Shown piece by piece: positions 7,746-16,844 of a DNA stretch of 39,146 nt. The notes beneath the pieces were generated by a model that worked only from the letters and a program-made list of their open reading frames with translations, made no database searches and was not told where the DNA came from. Position 1 is the first letter of the stretch. The number at the start of each line of letters is the position of its first letter. A program made the translations under genes and the position numbers. Source of the DNA: an uncultured Paraprevotella sp. (GTDB lineage Bacteria > Bacteroidota > Bacteroidia > Bacteroidales > Bacteroidaceae); the NCBI GenBank assembly GCA_944321365.1, contig CALULA010000018.1, positions 1 through 39,146 on the forward strand, read 5' to 3'.

Positions 7746-8189
7746 ATGGACAATGAGGGAGCGGCATTCAAGGAACTGATGCTGCAGGTGCTCCGCACGC
7801 GGCTGGCCTTTCGCCGGATGGTGCAACGTGCTTTGAAGAGGAACAATGCCGGCATCACGTTCGAGATGCTGCAGGTGCTGAACTGCTTGTGGCAGGAGGA
7901 GGGCATTGCGCAACAGACGCTGGCCGAACGTATAGTCAAGGACAAAGCCTGTCTGACCAGCTTGCTGGCCAATCTGGAGAAAAAAGGTTATGTCTACCGT
8001 CAGGAGGGAGCGGAGGACCGTCGCAACAAGATGGTGTTCCTGACACCAGAAGGGGCGGCGGCCAGGAGGCGCATCCGTCCGATGCTGTCGGCCCTGTATG
8101 CCGAGGCCGAGATGGCGGTGGGGCTGGAGAACGTGCAGCGAATGGTGTCTGATTTGGGAATTGTGTATGAGATATTGGAAAATGAATAG
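7746..8189 (+). CDS. MarR-family transcriptional regulator
   Basis: A 147-residue winged-helix regulator and first gene of an efflux operon. The central segment (about 40-105) has the MarR layout. A helix-turn-helix reads QQTLAERIVKDKACLTSLLANLEKKGYVYR, followed by the wing with the family signature EDRRNKMVFLTPEG. N- and C-terminal helices would form the dimer interface. The perfect 22-bp palindrome at 7672-7693 overlaps its own promoter, so it is probably an autorepressor released by a compound that the pump exports. The stop codon overlaps the start of the next gene by 8 nt (ATGAATAG), suggesting translational coupling. Start ATG 7746 lies downstream of the promoter. Ligand unknown. Confidence 0.9.
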   Translation: MDNEGAAFKELMLQVLRTRLAFRRMVQRALKRNNAGITFEMLQVLNCLWQEEGIAQQTLAERIVKDKACLTSLLANLEKKGYVYRQEGAEDRRNKMVFLTPEGAAARRRIRPMLSALYAEAEMAVGLENVQRMVSDLGIVYEILENE

Positions 8190-9492
8190 GAAAAGCTGTG
8201 GTCTGGTCTTGCTGTTCTTGTGCGGATTCGGGCAGTCCGGAGCCGTCCGTACAGACTCGCTCTACCTCACGGTGGACAGTCTGTTGGCATGGGGTATGGA
8301 GAACAGCCTGCGCCTGAAAGCAGACCGGCTGCAGGAACATATCGCCGATGAGGAATATCAGACGGCGCGTGCGGCCCGGCTGCCCGAACTGCAGGTGGGA
8401 CTGCGGGGCGGTGTGCTGGGCCAGCCCGTAGTGTTCCGTCGCGGACTGTCGGACCCCACTTATCCCGACACGCCCGACTTTCAGCAGAATTATGCCGTTG
8501 ACTTCACTCAGCCGCTTTATGAGGGCGGACGCATCCGCTATGCCGTGCGTCGGAGCGAACTGGCACGGCATGCGGTTGCGTTGCAGACGTCGGGCGACGC
8601 GGCCGACATCAAGCTCAGTCTGTTGGAGCAGTACATGAATCTGTTCAGCCTGTACAAGCAGCGCGAGGTGCTGACCCGCAACATCGAGGAGTCGGAGCGC
8701 AGACTGAAGGACATCCGGCGGATGCGGCGTGAGGGGCTGATTACGAACAACGACGTGCTGCGCAGCGAGATGCAGCTGACCAACGACCGGCTCTCACTGC
8801 TGGAGGCGGAGAACAGCCTGAGGCTGGTGTCGCAACAGCTGGACATCCTGTTGGGACTGGATGAGCGTCTGCTGCTTCTGCCGGACACGGCCTTGCTGTC
8901 GCGGGCAACGGTCGTCGGCAACATCGAAGATTACGTGAGCCAAGCCTACAGCCGTAACCCGGACATGCTGTTGCTGAAGCAGCAGACCGAGACGGCCCGA
9001 AACGACGTGCGGCTGATGCGGGCAGAGCTTTTCCCCCGCCTGTCGCTCTATGCGGCCAACACGCTGGCCCGTCCGGTATCCAGAACCATGGATGACTTCT
9101 ATAACAATGCATGGAACATCGGCCTGTCGTTGTCCTATCCGTTGTCGGCACTCTATAAAAGCCGTCACGACATCCGCCGGAGCAAGCTGGCGGTGGAGGT
9201 GCGGCGCAATGCCGAAGAGCTGGAACGCCAGCAGCTCCGTATGGAAGTCCGGACGGCCTACCTGCATCATCAGGAGGCGCAGAAGCGGGTAGAGGCCCTG
9301 AAACTGTCCGTACGTCAGGCGCAAGAGAACTACCGCATCATGCAGAACCGCTATCTGGAACAGCTGGCCATACTCACCGACCTGCTGGATGCCAACAGCG
9401 TACTGCTGCAGGCCGAACTGCAGCTCACATCGGCGCGCACCAGTGTGGTCTACACCTATTACCAGCTGCAGAAAGCCTGTGGAAACCTATAA
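8182..9492 (+). CDS. TolC-family outer membrane efflux protein
   Basis: Outer membrane channel component of a tripartite pump, 436 residues. The N-terminal signal peptide has a hydrophobic core (LVLLFLCGFGQSG) with a probable cleavage near residue 22. The mature part has the duplicated long-helix organisation of the TolC/OEP family, with heptad-rich stretches (for example around LTRNIEESERRLKDIRRMRREGLITNNDVLRSEM). A beta-strand stretch includes DFTQPLYEGGRI, the typical first-repeat motif. The start ATG overlaps the marR end by 8 nt; a longer frame from 8098 would run through marR and lacks a signal peptide. The HlyD-like and MFS genes follow, so the three products should form one exporter spanning both membranes. 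Confidence 0.9.
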   Translation: MNRKSCGLVLLFLCGFGQSGAVRTDSLYLTVDSLLAWGMENSLRLKADRLQEHIADEEYQTARAARLPELQVGLRGGVLGQPVVFRRGLSDPTYPDTPDFQQNYAVDFTQPLYEGGRIRYAVRRSELARHAVALQTSGDAADIKLSLLEQYMNLFSLYKQREVLTRNIEESERRLKDIRRMRREGLITNNDVLRSEMQLTNDRLSLLEAENSLRLVSQQLDILLGLDERLLLLPDTALLSRATVVGNIEDYVSQAYSRNPDMLLLKQQTETARNDVRLMRAELFPRLSLYAANTLARPVSRTMDDFYNNAWNIGLSLSYPLSALYKSRHDIRRSKLAVEVRRNAEELERQQLRMEVRTAYLHHQEAQKRVEALKLSVRQAQENYRIMQNRYLEQLAILTDLLDANSVLLQAELQLTSARTSVVYTYYQLQKACGNL

Positions 9493-9519
9493 ACAAACCG
9501 TTAATATTCAATACTGTAT

Positions 9520-10587
9520 ATGTCAGGACTTGAAGTAAAATATAAGAAACTGAAAAAGCTGCGGATGCGAAACGTCGTACTGAACATCGTCTGCGTCGCC
9601 ATAGCCCTTTCCGGACTGTGGTGGGCTGCTGTCTATTTCTACAAATATATCTATTATGAAGTCACAAACGATGCGTTCGTCGACCAGTATGTGTCGCCCG
9701 TCAACGTCCGGGTGGCCGGGTACATCAAGGAAGTGCGCTTCAAGGAGCACCAGTTCGTGCATGCGGGCGACACGCTGTTGGTCCTGGACAACCGGGAATA
9801 CCAGATCAGGGTCAAGGAGGCCGAAGCCGCCCTGCTGGATGCGCGCGGCTCGCGGGCCGTACTCCATTCGGGCATAGAGACCTCGCACACCAACATCGCC
9901 GTGCAGGATGCCAACATTGCCGAAGCCAAGGCACGCCTCTGGCAGGCGGAGCAGGACTTCCATCGTTTTGAACGCCTGTTGAAAGAAGAATCGGTCCCGG
10001 AACAGCAGTTCGAACAGGCCAAGGCCACCTACGAGGCGGCACAGGCGCGCTATCAGGCTTTGGTGGAGCAGAAGAAGGCTGCCCTGTCGCAGTATTCCGA
10101 GACCAGCCGGCGCACGGCGGGCACGGAAGCGGCCATCCTGCGCAGCGAGGCCAGTCTGGATCTGGCACGTCTGAACCTGTCCTATACGGTGGTGACCGCT
10201 CCCTACGACGGTTACATGGGGCGGCGCACGCTGGAACTGGGTCAGTTCGTGCAGGCCGGACAGACCATTTCCTATCTCACGCGGAGCACGGACAAGTGGA
10301 TTACAGCCAACTACAAGGAAACACAGATTGTGAACATCTACATCGGACAGCCGGTGGACATCACCGTGGACGCTCTGCCCGGCCGGACTTTTCACGGCAC
10401 GGTGACGGCCATATCCGAGGCTACGGGGTCGAAGTATTCCCTTGTGCCTACGGACAATTCGGCCGGCAATTTCGTGAAGGTGCAGCAGCGCATTCCGGTG
10501 CGCATTGACCTGGTGGATGCAACGGCCGAGGACATGAAGCTGCTGAGGGCCGGCATGATGGTGGAGACGGAGGCACGACGCAAATGA
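9520..10587 (+). CDS. HlyD/EmrA-family periplasmic adaptor
   Basis: Membrane fusion protein of 355 residues linking the MFS pump to the TolC-like channel. One transmembrane helix lies at about residues 19-40 (VVLNIVCVAIALSGLWWAAVYF), with the rest in the periplasm. The biotinyl-lipoyl-like half motif is VRVAGYIKEVRFKEHQFVHAGDTLLVLDNREYQ (about 65-97). A coiled-coil hairpin rich in Ala, Glu and Gln follows (about 98-215). The beta-barrel part then begins with LSYTVVTAPYDGYMGRRTLELGQFV. Organisation matches EmrA rather than RND adaptors, in keeping with the MFS partner downstream. It begins 27 nt after the channel gene, and its stop overlaps the start of the MFS gene (ATGA). Confidence 0.9.
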   Translation: MSGLEVKYKKLKKLRMRNVVLNIVCVAIALSGLWWAAVYFYKYIYYEVTNDAFVDQYVSPVNVRVAGYIKEVRFKEHQFVHAGDTLLVLDNREYQIRVKEAEAALLDARGSRAVLHSGIETSHTNIAVQDANIAEAKARLWQAEQDFHRFERLLKEESVPEQQFEQAKATYEAAQARYQALVEQKKAALSQYSETSRRTAGTEAAILRSEASLDLARLNLSYTVVTAPYDGYMGRRTLELGQFVQAGQTISYLTRSTDKWITANYKETQIVNIYIGQPVDITVDALPGRTFHGTVTAISEATGSKYSLVPTDNSAGNFVKVQQRIPVRIDLVDATAEDMKLLRAGMMVETEARRK

Positions 10588-12188
10588 TGACCATGCGGCA
10601 ACTGGACGTCCCCGTCCGCAAATGGGTGCCCGACTGGCTGGGCATTGTCAGTCTGTTTGTCATCCTCTTCCCCGTGGGCATGCTCAACGGCTCCTACACC
10701 GACAGCACTGTTGAAGTTTCCGGCACGCTGGGGACGTACACAGAGGACATCACCATGGGCTATTACGCCGCTTCGGCAGGCCTGGCCATCGCCTATCCCA
10801 TAGTGCCGCTCATCCTGGACACCTTGTCGTCCAAGTTCCTGTTGCTGGTCAACCTGTCCCTGCAGTTCTTCCTGAGCTGGGTCTGTGCCCGTTCGCAGAA
10901 TGCCGACGTCCTGATTATCTGCAGCTTCGTCATGGGCTTCCTGAAAGGTTTTCTGATGCTTTGGTGCACCCGTCGGGTCAGCCGCATTTTCAGTCCGCGG
11001 AACATCCGAAGTGAGTTCTACTCCTATTTCTATCCGCTGGTGTTCACGCTGGGACAGCTCTCCATGCTACTTACCACCGAGCTGGCCTACCACTACAACT
11101 GGCAGTACATGTACTATTTCATGATGCTGCTCCTGGCAGTGGCCATTCTGTTCGTGGCCGTCTGCTACCGGCACAACCGGCCGTTGCGGAAAATACCATT
11201 GCGGCAGCTGCACAAGCGCGAGATTCTGCTTATTTCTGCAGGACTGCTCATGCTGATGTATGCCATAAACTACGGACGGGTGCTCGACTGGATGTCTTCT
11301 GCCAAGATTTGCACTTACATTATTCTGGCACCGGCTCTCATCGCTTTCTTCATCTATCTGCAGGGTCATTCACATACTCCTTATGTCAATCTGGCTCCGC
11401 TCTATCAGCCCAAGGCCATTGTGGGATACCTCTATATGATGCTGGTGATGTTCTTCAGCACGTCCAGCACGTTGCTGACCAATTACATGTCCGGCATTCT
11501 ACACGTGGACACGACCCACACTTACGTACTGTACAACTGGCTGATACCGGGCTATGTGCTGGGTGCCTTTATCTGCTTCTGGTGGTTCCGTTGGCAGCGG
11601 TGGCGTTTCCGCTTCCTCGTGGCCGGCGGCATGGCCTGCTTCGCCCTTTATTTCGGTATTCTCTATTTCGGCATTTCGCCGGACAGCACCTATGAGATGC
11701 TCCGTCTGCCCGTGTTCCTGCGCGGATTGGGCATGATGGTGCTCATCATCGCCTTTGCCCTGTTCGCCGTGGAGGACCTTGAACCCAAGTATCTGTTGTC
11801 GAACGCCTTCTTTCTCATCGCGTTCCGTTCCGTACTTGCTCCTCTGGCAGGTACCGCTTTCTACAGTAACATGCTCTACCGCCTGGAGCAGAAGTACATG
11901 TACACGCTGTCGGAGACTGTCACTCAGGCAGACCCTTTGGCGGCCAGCCGCTACGCACAGTCGTTGTCCGGCGGGATAGGGCAGGGGCACGGTTATGCCG
12001 AGGCAGCACAGCTGGCCACAGTAAACCTCTACAATACTCTGCAACAGCAAAGCCTTCTGTTGGCTCTGAAAGAAGTACTCGGCTGGCTGATGGTGGTGGC
12101 ATTGGTCATTGCCGTGGTATCCCGTTTCATCCCGTTCCACAAGACAATCCGCGTCACGTTCAAGAAGTCTGGTGACGATATGGTGTGA
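10584..12188 (+). CDS. MFS drug-efflux transporter (EmrB-like role)
   Basis: Inner membrane permease of 534 residues with about 14 predicted hydrophobic segments, as in the DHA2 (14-TM) drug:H+ antiporters that pair with EmrA-type adaptors. The sequence is divergent: the family loop motif after TM2 is not obvious. Instead there is a long Tyr/Gln-rich extracytoplasmic loop before the last helix (about residues 440-495) containing QADPLAASRYAQSLSGG. The start overlaps the adaptor stop by 4 nt (ATGA). It is the last gene of the operon, followed by a strong terminator at 12214-12253. Substrate unknown; the operon context points to a toxic amphipathic compound. Confidence 0.85.
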   Translation: MMTMRQLDVPVRKWVPDWLGIVSLFVILFPVGMLNGSYTDSTVEVSGTLGTYTEDITMGYYAASAGLAIAYPIVPLILDTLSSKFLLLVNLSLQFFLSWVCARSQNADVLIICSFVMGFLKGFLMLWCTRRVSRIFSPRNIRSEFYSYFYPLVFTLGQLSMLLTTELAYHYNWQYMYYFMMLLLAVAILFVAVCYRHNRPLRKIPLRQLHKREILLISAGLLMLMYAINYGRVLDWMSSAKICTYIILAPALIAFFIYLQGHSHTPYVNLAPLYQPKAIVGYLYMMLVMFFSTSSTLLTNYMSGILHVDTTHTYVLYNWLIPGYVLGAFICFWWFRWQRWRFRFLVAGGMACFALYFGILYFGISPDSTYEMLRLPVFLRGLGMMVLIIAFALFAVEDLEPKYLLSNAFFLIAFRSVLAPLAGTAFYSNMLYRLEQKYMYTLSETVTQADPLAASRYAQSLSGGIGQGHGYAEAAQLATVNLYNTLQQQSLLLALKEVLGWLMVVALVIAVVSRFIPFHKTIRVTFKKSGDDMV

Positions 12189-12213
12189 TATTGCATGCTA
12201 TAGAATACGCAAG

Positions 12214-12262
12214 AGCACCGGAAGAACGCCTGCGGGCGATGGTTTCCGGTGCTTCTTTTTGT
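12214..12262 (+). terminator. terminator of the efflux operon
   Basis: AGCACCGGAA (12214-12223) pairs with TTCCGGTGCT (12244-12253). A nested CGCC/GGCG stem (12227-12230 with 12235-12238) lies in the loop, and TCTTTTTG follows. It begins 25 nt after the MFS stop, between convergent transcription units. Confidence 0.85.
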
Positions 12263-12278
12263 ATGTTTTTGAAAAAGA

Positions 12279-13100
12279 CTATCCGCGGAGAGTAGGGGTA
12301 AAGAAACGGTCCACTACGGCTGCCACGCCGTCTTCTTCGTTAGACAGCGTGATGTAGTCGGCTTCCTGTTTCACCACTTCCTGAGCGTTGGCCATGGCCA
12401 CGCCCAGTCCGGCGAACCGTATCATCGAGAGGTCGTTGAATCCGTCGCCCACGGCAATCATCTCCTCTCGTTTCAGGTGAATTTCCTCCAGCAATACGGC
12501 CAGACTCTTGGCCTTGTCTATGCCCTGCGGAACGAGTTCCAGAAAAAAAGGCTCGGAACGGAACACGTTCATCTGTCCCTCCAGGTCCTGCCGCATCTTC
12601 TGTTCCAGCGCGGCCAGCGGCTCCGGGTCGCCCACAATCAGGCACTTGGGAACGGGAAAGTTGATGGTGTCCAGGAAGCGGGGCACCGTGACACTGCTCA
12701 TCCGGTTGAGGAAAGCTTCGTGTTGTACGTAGGGATTTCCCGCGTCCTCAGATACGATATACTCGTCCTTATAGCTCAGGATGACAAAGTCGTTCTCCTT
12801 GGCGCAACGGTACAGATAGGGATAGACCTGCGGGTCGAGCACTTTTTCGTACATCACTTCCTTGGTGGTCCAGTCGATGATCTGGCCGCCGTTGTACGAA
12901 AGGATGTACCCCTCGAACTCATCCAGCCGGAGAGCTTCCGCCAGCGGTACGATGCCATACGTGGGACGACCGGAAGCCAGGACGATTTTCAGTCCCTGTT
13001 CCTGTGCCCGGATGAGCGTATGCCGCGTGTGTTCCGTGATTTCCTTTTTGGAGTTGGTCAGTGTCCCGTCCAAATCCAGCACTAATATCTTGTAATCCAT
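12279..13100 (-). CDS. Cof-type HAD phosphatase
   Basis: A 273-residue cytoplasmic HAD-superfamily hydrolase of the Cof/YidA type (C2B cap), expected to dephosphorylate small sugar or nucleotide phosphates. Motif I is VLDLDGTLT, with nucleophile Asp9 and Asp11. Motif II is the Ser in VLASGRPT. Motif III is the Lys in GIDKAKSLAVLLEE, and motif IV is GDGFNDLSMI with the magnesium-binding Asp pair. The capped middle region (about 85-190) contains the alpha/beta insert. It begins 9 bp after tex and is probably the last gene of the four-gene leftward operon. Substrate cannot be told from sequence. Confidence 0.9.
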   Translation of the reverse strand: MDYKILVLDLDGTLTNSKKEITEHTRHTLIRAQEQGLKIVLASGRPTYGIVPLAEALRLDEFEGYILSYNGGQIIDWTTKEVMYEKVLDPQVYPYLYRCAKENDFVILSYKDEYIVSEDAGNPYVQHEAFLNRMSSVTVPRFLDTINFPVPKCLIVGDPEPLAALEQKMRQDLEGQMNVFRSEPFFLELVPQGIDKAKSLAVLLEEIHLKREEMIAVGDGFNDLSMIRFAGLGVAMANAQEVVKQEADYITLSNEEDGVAAVVDRFFTPTLRG

Positions 13101-13109
13101 ATCTCGTTT

Positions 13110-15233
13110 CTATATTTTCAGTGTCAGTGAGATGCGTTTCCGTTCCAGGTCCACCTGGAGCACCTTTACGTTCACCTGCTGGTGGAGCGACACCACCTCG
13201 TTCGGGTCGGACACGTAGCGGTCGGCCAGTTGTGAGATGTGCACCAGTCCTTTCTCATGCACGCCAATGTCCACGAAGCAGCCGAAGTTGGTGATGTTGG
13301 AGACGATGCCCGGCAGCACCATGCCCTCTTTCAGGTCGCTGATTTCATGCACGTCGGGGGCAAAGGAGAACACCTTGATCCGGCTGCGCGGGTCGCGTCC
13401 CGGCTTGTCCAGTTCGTTCATGATGTCGTTCAGCGTGGGCAGTCCGCAATCCTCCGTGACGTAGCGTCCCAAAGGAACAGACGCCCGCACTTCCTTGTGC
13501 CGGATGAGTTCCGTTACGGTCGTACCCGCATCCTTTGCCATGCGTTCCACCAGTGCGTAACGCTCTGGATGCACGGCCGTGTTGTCCAGCGGGTTCTCCG
13601 CATCCGGTATGCGCAGAAAACCGGCACACTGCTCAAAGGCCTTGGCACCCATGCGATGCACTTTCATCAGGTCGCGCCGCGAGGCGAAAGCACCGTTTTC
13701 CGTGCGGTAGTCCACGATGTTCTGCGCCAGCTGCGGGCCCAGTCCCGACACGTAGGTCAGCAGTTGGCGGCTGGCCGTATTCAGGTTCACCCCGACGGCG
13801 TTCACGCACGATTCCACGGTCTGGTTCAGTGTCTCCCGCAGTTTCACCTGATCTACATCGTGCTGATACTGCCCCACGCCGATGGACTTGGGGTCAATCT
13901 TGACCAGTTCGGCCAGCGGGTCCATCAGTCTCCGGCCGATGGAGACGGCACCGCGCACGGTCACGTCATAGTCGGGAAACTCTTCGCGGGCGATTTTCGA
14001 GGCCGAATAGACCGAGGCCCCGTCCTCGCTGACCACAAAGGCGTCCACCTGCCGGTCGAAACGGACCGACTGCACGAAGCGTTCCGTCTCGCGTCCGGCT
14101 GTTCCGTTACCAATGGCAATGGCCTGTATGTCGTACTGTTCCACCAGTTTCTGTAGTTTCCGTTGCGCCTGGGCATACTCGTTCCGCGGCGGGTGGGGGT
14201 AGATGGCTTCGTTGTGTAGCAGATTACCCTGTGCATCCAGGCACACCACTTTACAACCAGTACGGAATCCGGGATCAATAGCCAGCACCCGTTTCTGTCC
14301 GAGCGGCGGCGAGAGCAGCAGTTGATGGAGGTTCTGTGCGAACACGCGGATGGCCTCTTCGTCGGCTTTTAACTTGGAATCCGCTGCAAATTCAGTTTCG
14401 ATTGAAGGTTTAAGTAGACGCTTGTAACTATCTGAAACGGCTTCTTCTACAATCTGGCTGCAGGCGTTCTTTCCTTTCACGAGCAGACGGTTCAACATGT
14501 CGATGCAGGTCTCGTTGTCCGGTGAAATGGATACCCTCAGGATGCCTTCCGCCTCGCCCCGCCGCAGGGCCAGCAGGCGATGTGAGGTGCAGCGTTTCAA
14601 CGGTTCGCTGAAGTCAAAGTAGTCGCGGTATTTATCGCCCTCCTCTTCCTTACCTTTCACCACTTTGGAGCTGATGACGGCACTGCAGCGGAACTGCTGC
14701 CGCACGGTGTTGCGGCAACGCTCGCTCTCACTGAACTGTTCCGCCAGTATGTCTGCCGCTCCGGCCAGTGCTTCATCCACATCCGCCACCTGGTCGTTCA
14801 CATAGCGCCCGGCCACCTGCCGTATCTGCGGTTCGCGTTGCAGGGCGATGAGCTGCGCCAGCGGCTCCAGGCCTTTCTGCCGCGCCATCTCGGCCCTTGT
14901 GCGCCGTTTGGGCTTGTAGGGCAGGTAGATATCCTCCAGTTCGGTAGCGTTCCAGCAGGCTTCGATGCGCTGTTTCAGTTCGTCGGTCAGTTTATCCTGC
15001 GCAGCGATGGAGGACAGGATGGTCTCCTTGCGTTTGCACAGTTCGCGCAACCGTTCGCAATGCTGACGGATGTCGCCGATCTGCACTTCGTCCAGTCCGC
15101 CGGTGACTTCCTTGCGGTAACGGCTGATGAACGGTATCGTGGCCCCGCCGTCCAGCAGTTCCAACGTGCGTTCTACCTGCCGTTCCGGCAGGGACAGACT
15201 CTCGGCCACCTTTCGGGTCAGTTCTGATGCCAT
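13110..15233 (-). CDS. tex: Tex-family transcription accessory protein
   Basis: Conserved nucleic-acid-binding protein of 707 residues linked to transcription and stress tolerance. It shows the Tex_N region with GGATIPFISRYRKEVTGGLDEVQI near the start, a YqgF/RNase H-like domain with LAIDPGFRTGCKVVCLD, and a helix-hairpin-helix part (VGVNLNTASRQLLTYVSGLG). A C-terminal S1 RNA-binding domain follows (LPGIVSNITNFGCFVDIGVHEKGLVHISQL). The frame also opens at a GTG at 15281, overlapping the upstream gene by 20 nt. I prefer the ATG at 15233, because Tex proteins normally begin close to the helix that precedes GGATIPF. It sits between the FHA-domain gene and the HAD phosphatase in one operon. Confidence 0.93.
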   Translation of the reverse strand: MASELTRKVAESLSLPERQVERTLELLDGGATIPFISRYRKEVTGGLDEVQIGDIRQHCERLRELCKRKETILSSIAAQDKLTDELKQRIEACWNATELEDIYLPYKPKRRTRAEMARQKGLEPLAQLIALQREPQIRQVAGRYVNDQVADVDEALAGAADILAEQFSESERCRNTVRQQFRCSAVISSKVVKGKEEEGDKYRDYFDFSEPLKRCTSHRLLALRRGEAEGILRVSISPDNETCIDMLNRLLVKGKNACSQIVEEAVSDSYKRLLKPSIETEFAADSKLKADEEAIRVFAQNLHQLLLSPPLGQKRVLAIDPGFRTGCKVVCLDAQGNLLHNEAIYPHPPRNEYAQAQRKLQKLVEQYDIQAIAIGNGTAGRETERFVQSVRFDRQVDAFVVSEDGASVYSASKIAREEFPDYDVTVRGAVSIGRRLMDPLAELVKIDPKSIGVGQYQHDVDQVKLRETLNQTVESCVNAVGVNLNTASRQLLTYVSGLGPQLAQNIVDYRTENGAFASRRDLMKVHRMGAKAFEQCAGFLRIPDAENPLDNTAVHPERYALVERMAKDAGTTVTELIRHKEVRASVPLGRYVTEDCGLPTLNDIMNELDKPGRDPRSRIKVFSFAPDVHEISDLKEGMVLPGIVSNITNFGCFVDIGVHEKGLVHISQLADRYVSDPNEVVSLHQQVNVKVLQVDLERKRISLTLKI

Positions 15234-15261
15234 AAACAGGGATAAAATCAGTTTCTCTAAT

Positions 15262-15789
15262 TCATTTTTCGTGAGCCGCACGCAGAATCAGCGTCGTAGC
15301 TCCGATGGTGATAATGGCACCATCTTCCAGTCTCACGCGGTCGTAGTCGGTCAGGATGTCGTTCATGTAGAACGTCCCCGTGTTGCTTGGCGCATCACGC
15401 AGGGTATAGACCAGACGTCCGTTGCGGTCCTGCTTCACGTTGATGATGCAGTGTTTCGTATCCACACTGGGGTCATTGGTCTCAAACGGGGTGGAGATGG
15501 AAGTCCCTTTTACGTAGCGGCCAATCACATTGTCACCCAGCCGGAGGGGCAGCACCTGCTTGTAGTGGAACACATTCTCTACGACAACAATACTGCCGTA
15601 TGCATCAGCATGCTCCTGTTCGTCCAACTGCTCTTCTTTCTGGACAGCACGCAACTTTGAAGCACCTATGCGTATGCCGAACTGTTTGTGGCATACGTCA
15701 CATTCAAATACAAGCGACTGTCCGCTTGTATACTTTGTCTCGTCAAACGTGATGTAGTTGTCACATTTCGGGCAACGGACTCTTTTCAT
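15262..15789 (-). CDS. zinc-ribbon and FHA-domain protein
   Basis: A 175-residue protein whose function I cannot assign. The N-terminus is a zinc ribbon (CPKC at residues 6-9 and CDVC at about 30-33), similar to MJ0042-type fingers. After an acidic linker, residues about 78-170 form a forkhead-associated domain. It shows IGRYVKG, a Ser/Thr-rich loop, SVDTKHCIINV and NTGTFYMND, the conserved GR, S/T-x-x-H and N positions of phosphothreonine readers. No kinase gene is seen nearby. The stop lies 28 nt before the chosen tex start, and the HU/SPOR gene ends 11 bp upstream, so the three are probably co-transcribed. The FHA domain suggests it recruits a phosphorylated partner; that is inferred. Confidence 0.8.
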   Translation of the reverse strand: MKRVRCPKCDNYITFDETKYTSGQSLVFECDVCHKQFGIRIGASKLRAVQKEEQLDEQEHADAYGSIVVVENVFHYKQVLPLRLGDNVIGRYVKGTSISTPFETNDPSVDTKHCIINVKQDRNGRLVYTLRDAPSNTGTFYMNDILTDYDRVRLEDGAIITIGATTLILRAAHEK

Positions 15790-15800
15790 GCCTGTTTCCT

Positions 15801-16832
15801 TTATTTAATATGGTATACCCACGCCGATGCGAATTCTTCCGAACGGTCGCTCAACACATTCATCTGGTTATACGCTTCGGCTTCTGTGGCATAACCGGGG
15901 AAAACCACACGCACCATGCGGCCTTTTTTATACACTCTTGCGTCCTTATATCCCTCCTTGTGTAAGCGTTTCACGTAACTTTGGGCATTCTTTTCAGAGA
16001 TGGCACTGGCCACAACGACGCAATAGCCTTGCTTTACAGACGCTTCGTCTGTGTCCGGCTCCGGCGTGCCGAGTGGCTTTTCAGCCTTTGTGGCTACCGC
16101 TGTTCCGGTAACAGCCCGGACATCCTGCGCTTGCCGGATGTCTGTTACAGGAGCCGGTGTTTTCTCGTATGCGGAAGGCAAAAGCATAAGTTGCGTAAAG
16201 TCGGCTCTCTGACTGTTCTGCAGCCCCGTATTTTTCGCATCCGGAGAAATCAGGAGGAACAGCAATATAACAGCTGCGACGGCGGCAATATTTTGCACCC
16301 ACGACTTTTTCACCCGTATGGTGTACTCGTTTTTTTCTTTCGCACAGGGGACGTCTGCATGCGGTCCTGCGTCCGCTGTTGTTTTCTGTCGGCTGTCAGC
16401 AGGCTCAGCAGAGGGCAAAGGCTCGAACACCAATGCATCCAATCCATAATAAGAAGGACAGACGGTTCCCGCCTGACAAGGAGAGAACTGAATATTGTTC
16501 CGCTCGTCCAGCGACAACACACCGATACTGCCTAAATCGTACGCACCGCTCTCCCACAATTCCTGTTGCAGGTCACGTATCTGTTCGCCTAACATTTTGC
16601 GGGCTTCCGCTTCAGTGCAGCCATAAGCCGTGACGTATGAGCAGACCAATATGCCGTCGTCGGTTTTCAGCTGTTCATTAAAACCTACAGTACGAATGGG
16701 GGGGAGGAACAGATTCTCTTCCTCCACATATTTTGCCGGAGCGTTGCTTGTTACGAAAGCTCCCACTTGAGGGACAACCACACAGTCGTTATCCAACAAC
16801 GATATTTCAATATGTTTGACTAACTCTTTCAC
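15801..16832 (-). CDS. HU/CCDC81-type domain, transmembrane, SPOR-domain protein
   Basis: A 343-residue single-pass membrane protein. Residues 1-135 contain two small domains of the prokaryotic HU/CCDC81 kind (VKHIEISLLDNDCVVVPQVG and YDLGSIGVLSLDE regions). A linker rich in Ala, Pro and Lys follows, then one transmembrane helix (about 178-196). A long periplasmic linker leads to a SPOR domain at about 267-343 (YCVVVASAISEKNAQSYVKRLHKEG), which in other bacteria binds denuded septal peptidoglycan. So a cytoplasmic HU-like module is tied to the division septum wall. The start codon is GTG. TAAATTTG lies only 4 bp upstream of it, so the message may be leaderless. First gene of the operon with the FHA protein, tex and HAD phosphatase. 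Confidence 0.85.
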   Translation of the reverse strand: MKELVKHIEISLLDNDCVVVPQVGAFVTSNAPAKYVEEENLFLPPIRTVGFNEQLKTDDGILVCSYVTAYGCTEAEARKMLGEQIRDLQQELWESGAYDLGSIGVLSLDERNNIQFSPCQAGTVCPSYYGLDALVFEPLPSAEPADSRQKTTADAGPHADVPCAKEKNEYTIRVKKSWVQNIAAVAAVILLFLLISPDAKNTGLQNSQRADFTQLMLLPSAYEKTPAPVTDIRQAQDVRAVTGTAVATKAEKPLGTPEPDTDEASVKQGYCVVVASAISEKNAQSYVKRLHKEGYKDARVYKKGRMVRVVFPGYATEAEAYNQMNVLSDRSEEFASAWVYHIK

Positions 16833-16836
16833 ACTA

Positions 16837-16844
16837 CAAATTTA
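16837..16844 (-). promoter_or_regulatory. -7 box abutting the GTG start of the HU/SPOR gene
   Basis: On the minus strand TAAATTTG (16844 to 16837) matches TAnnTTTG and ends 4 bp before the GTG at 16832. Transcription would start at or just inside the start codon. No -33 TTG is visible at the normal spacing, so this is a weak call. Confidence 0.4.

Noticed and set aside
15234..15281. GTG start of tex overlapping the FHA gene
   Set aside because: The extra 16 residues are not typical of Tex; the ATG at 15233 gives the normal N-terminus. Not fully excluded.
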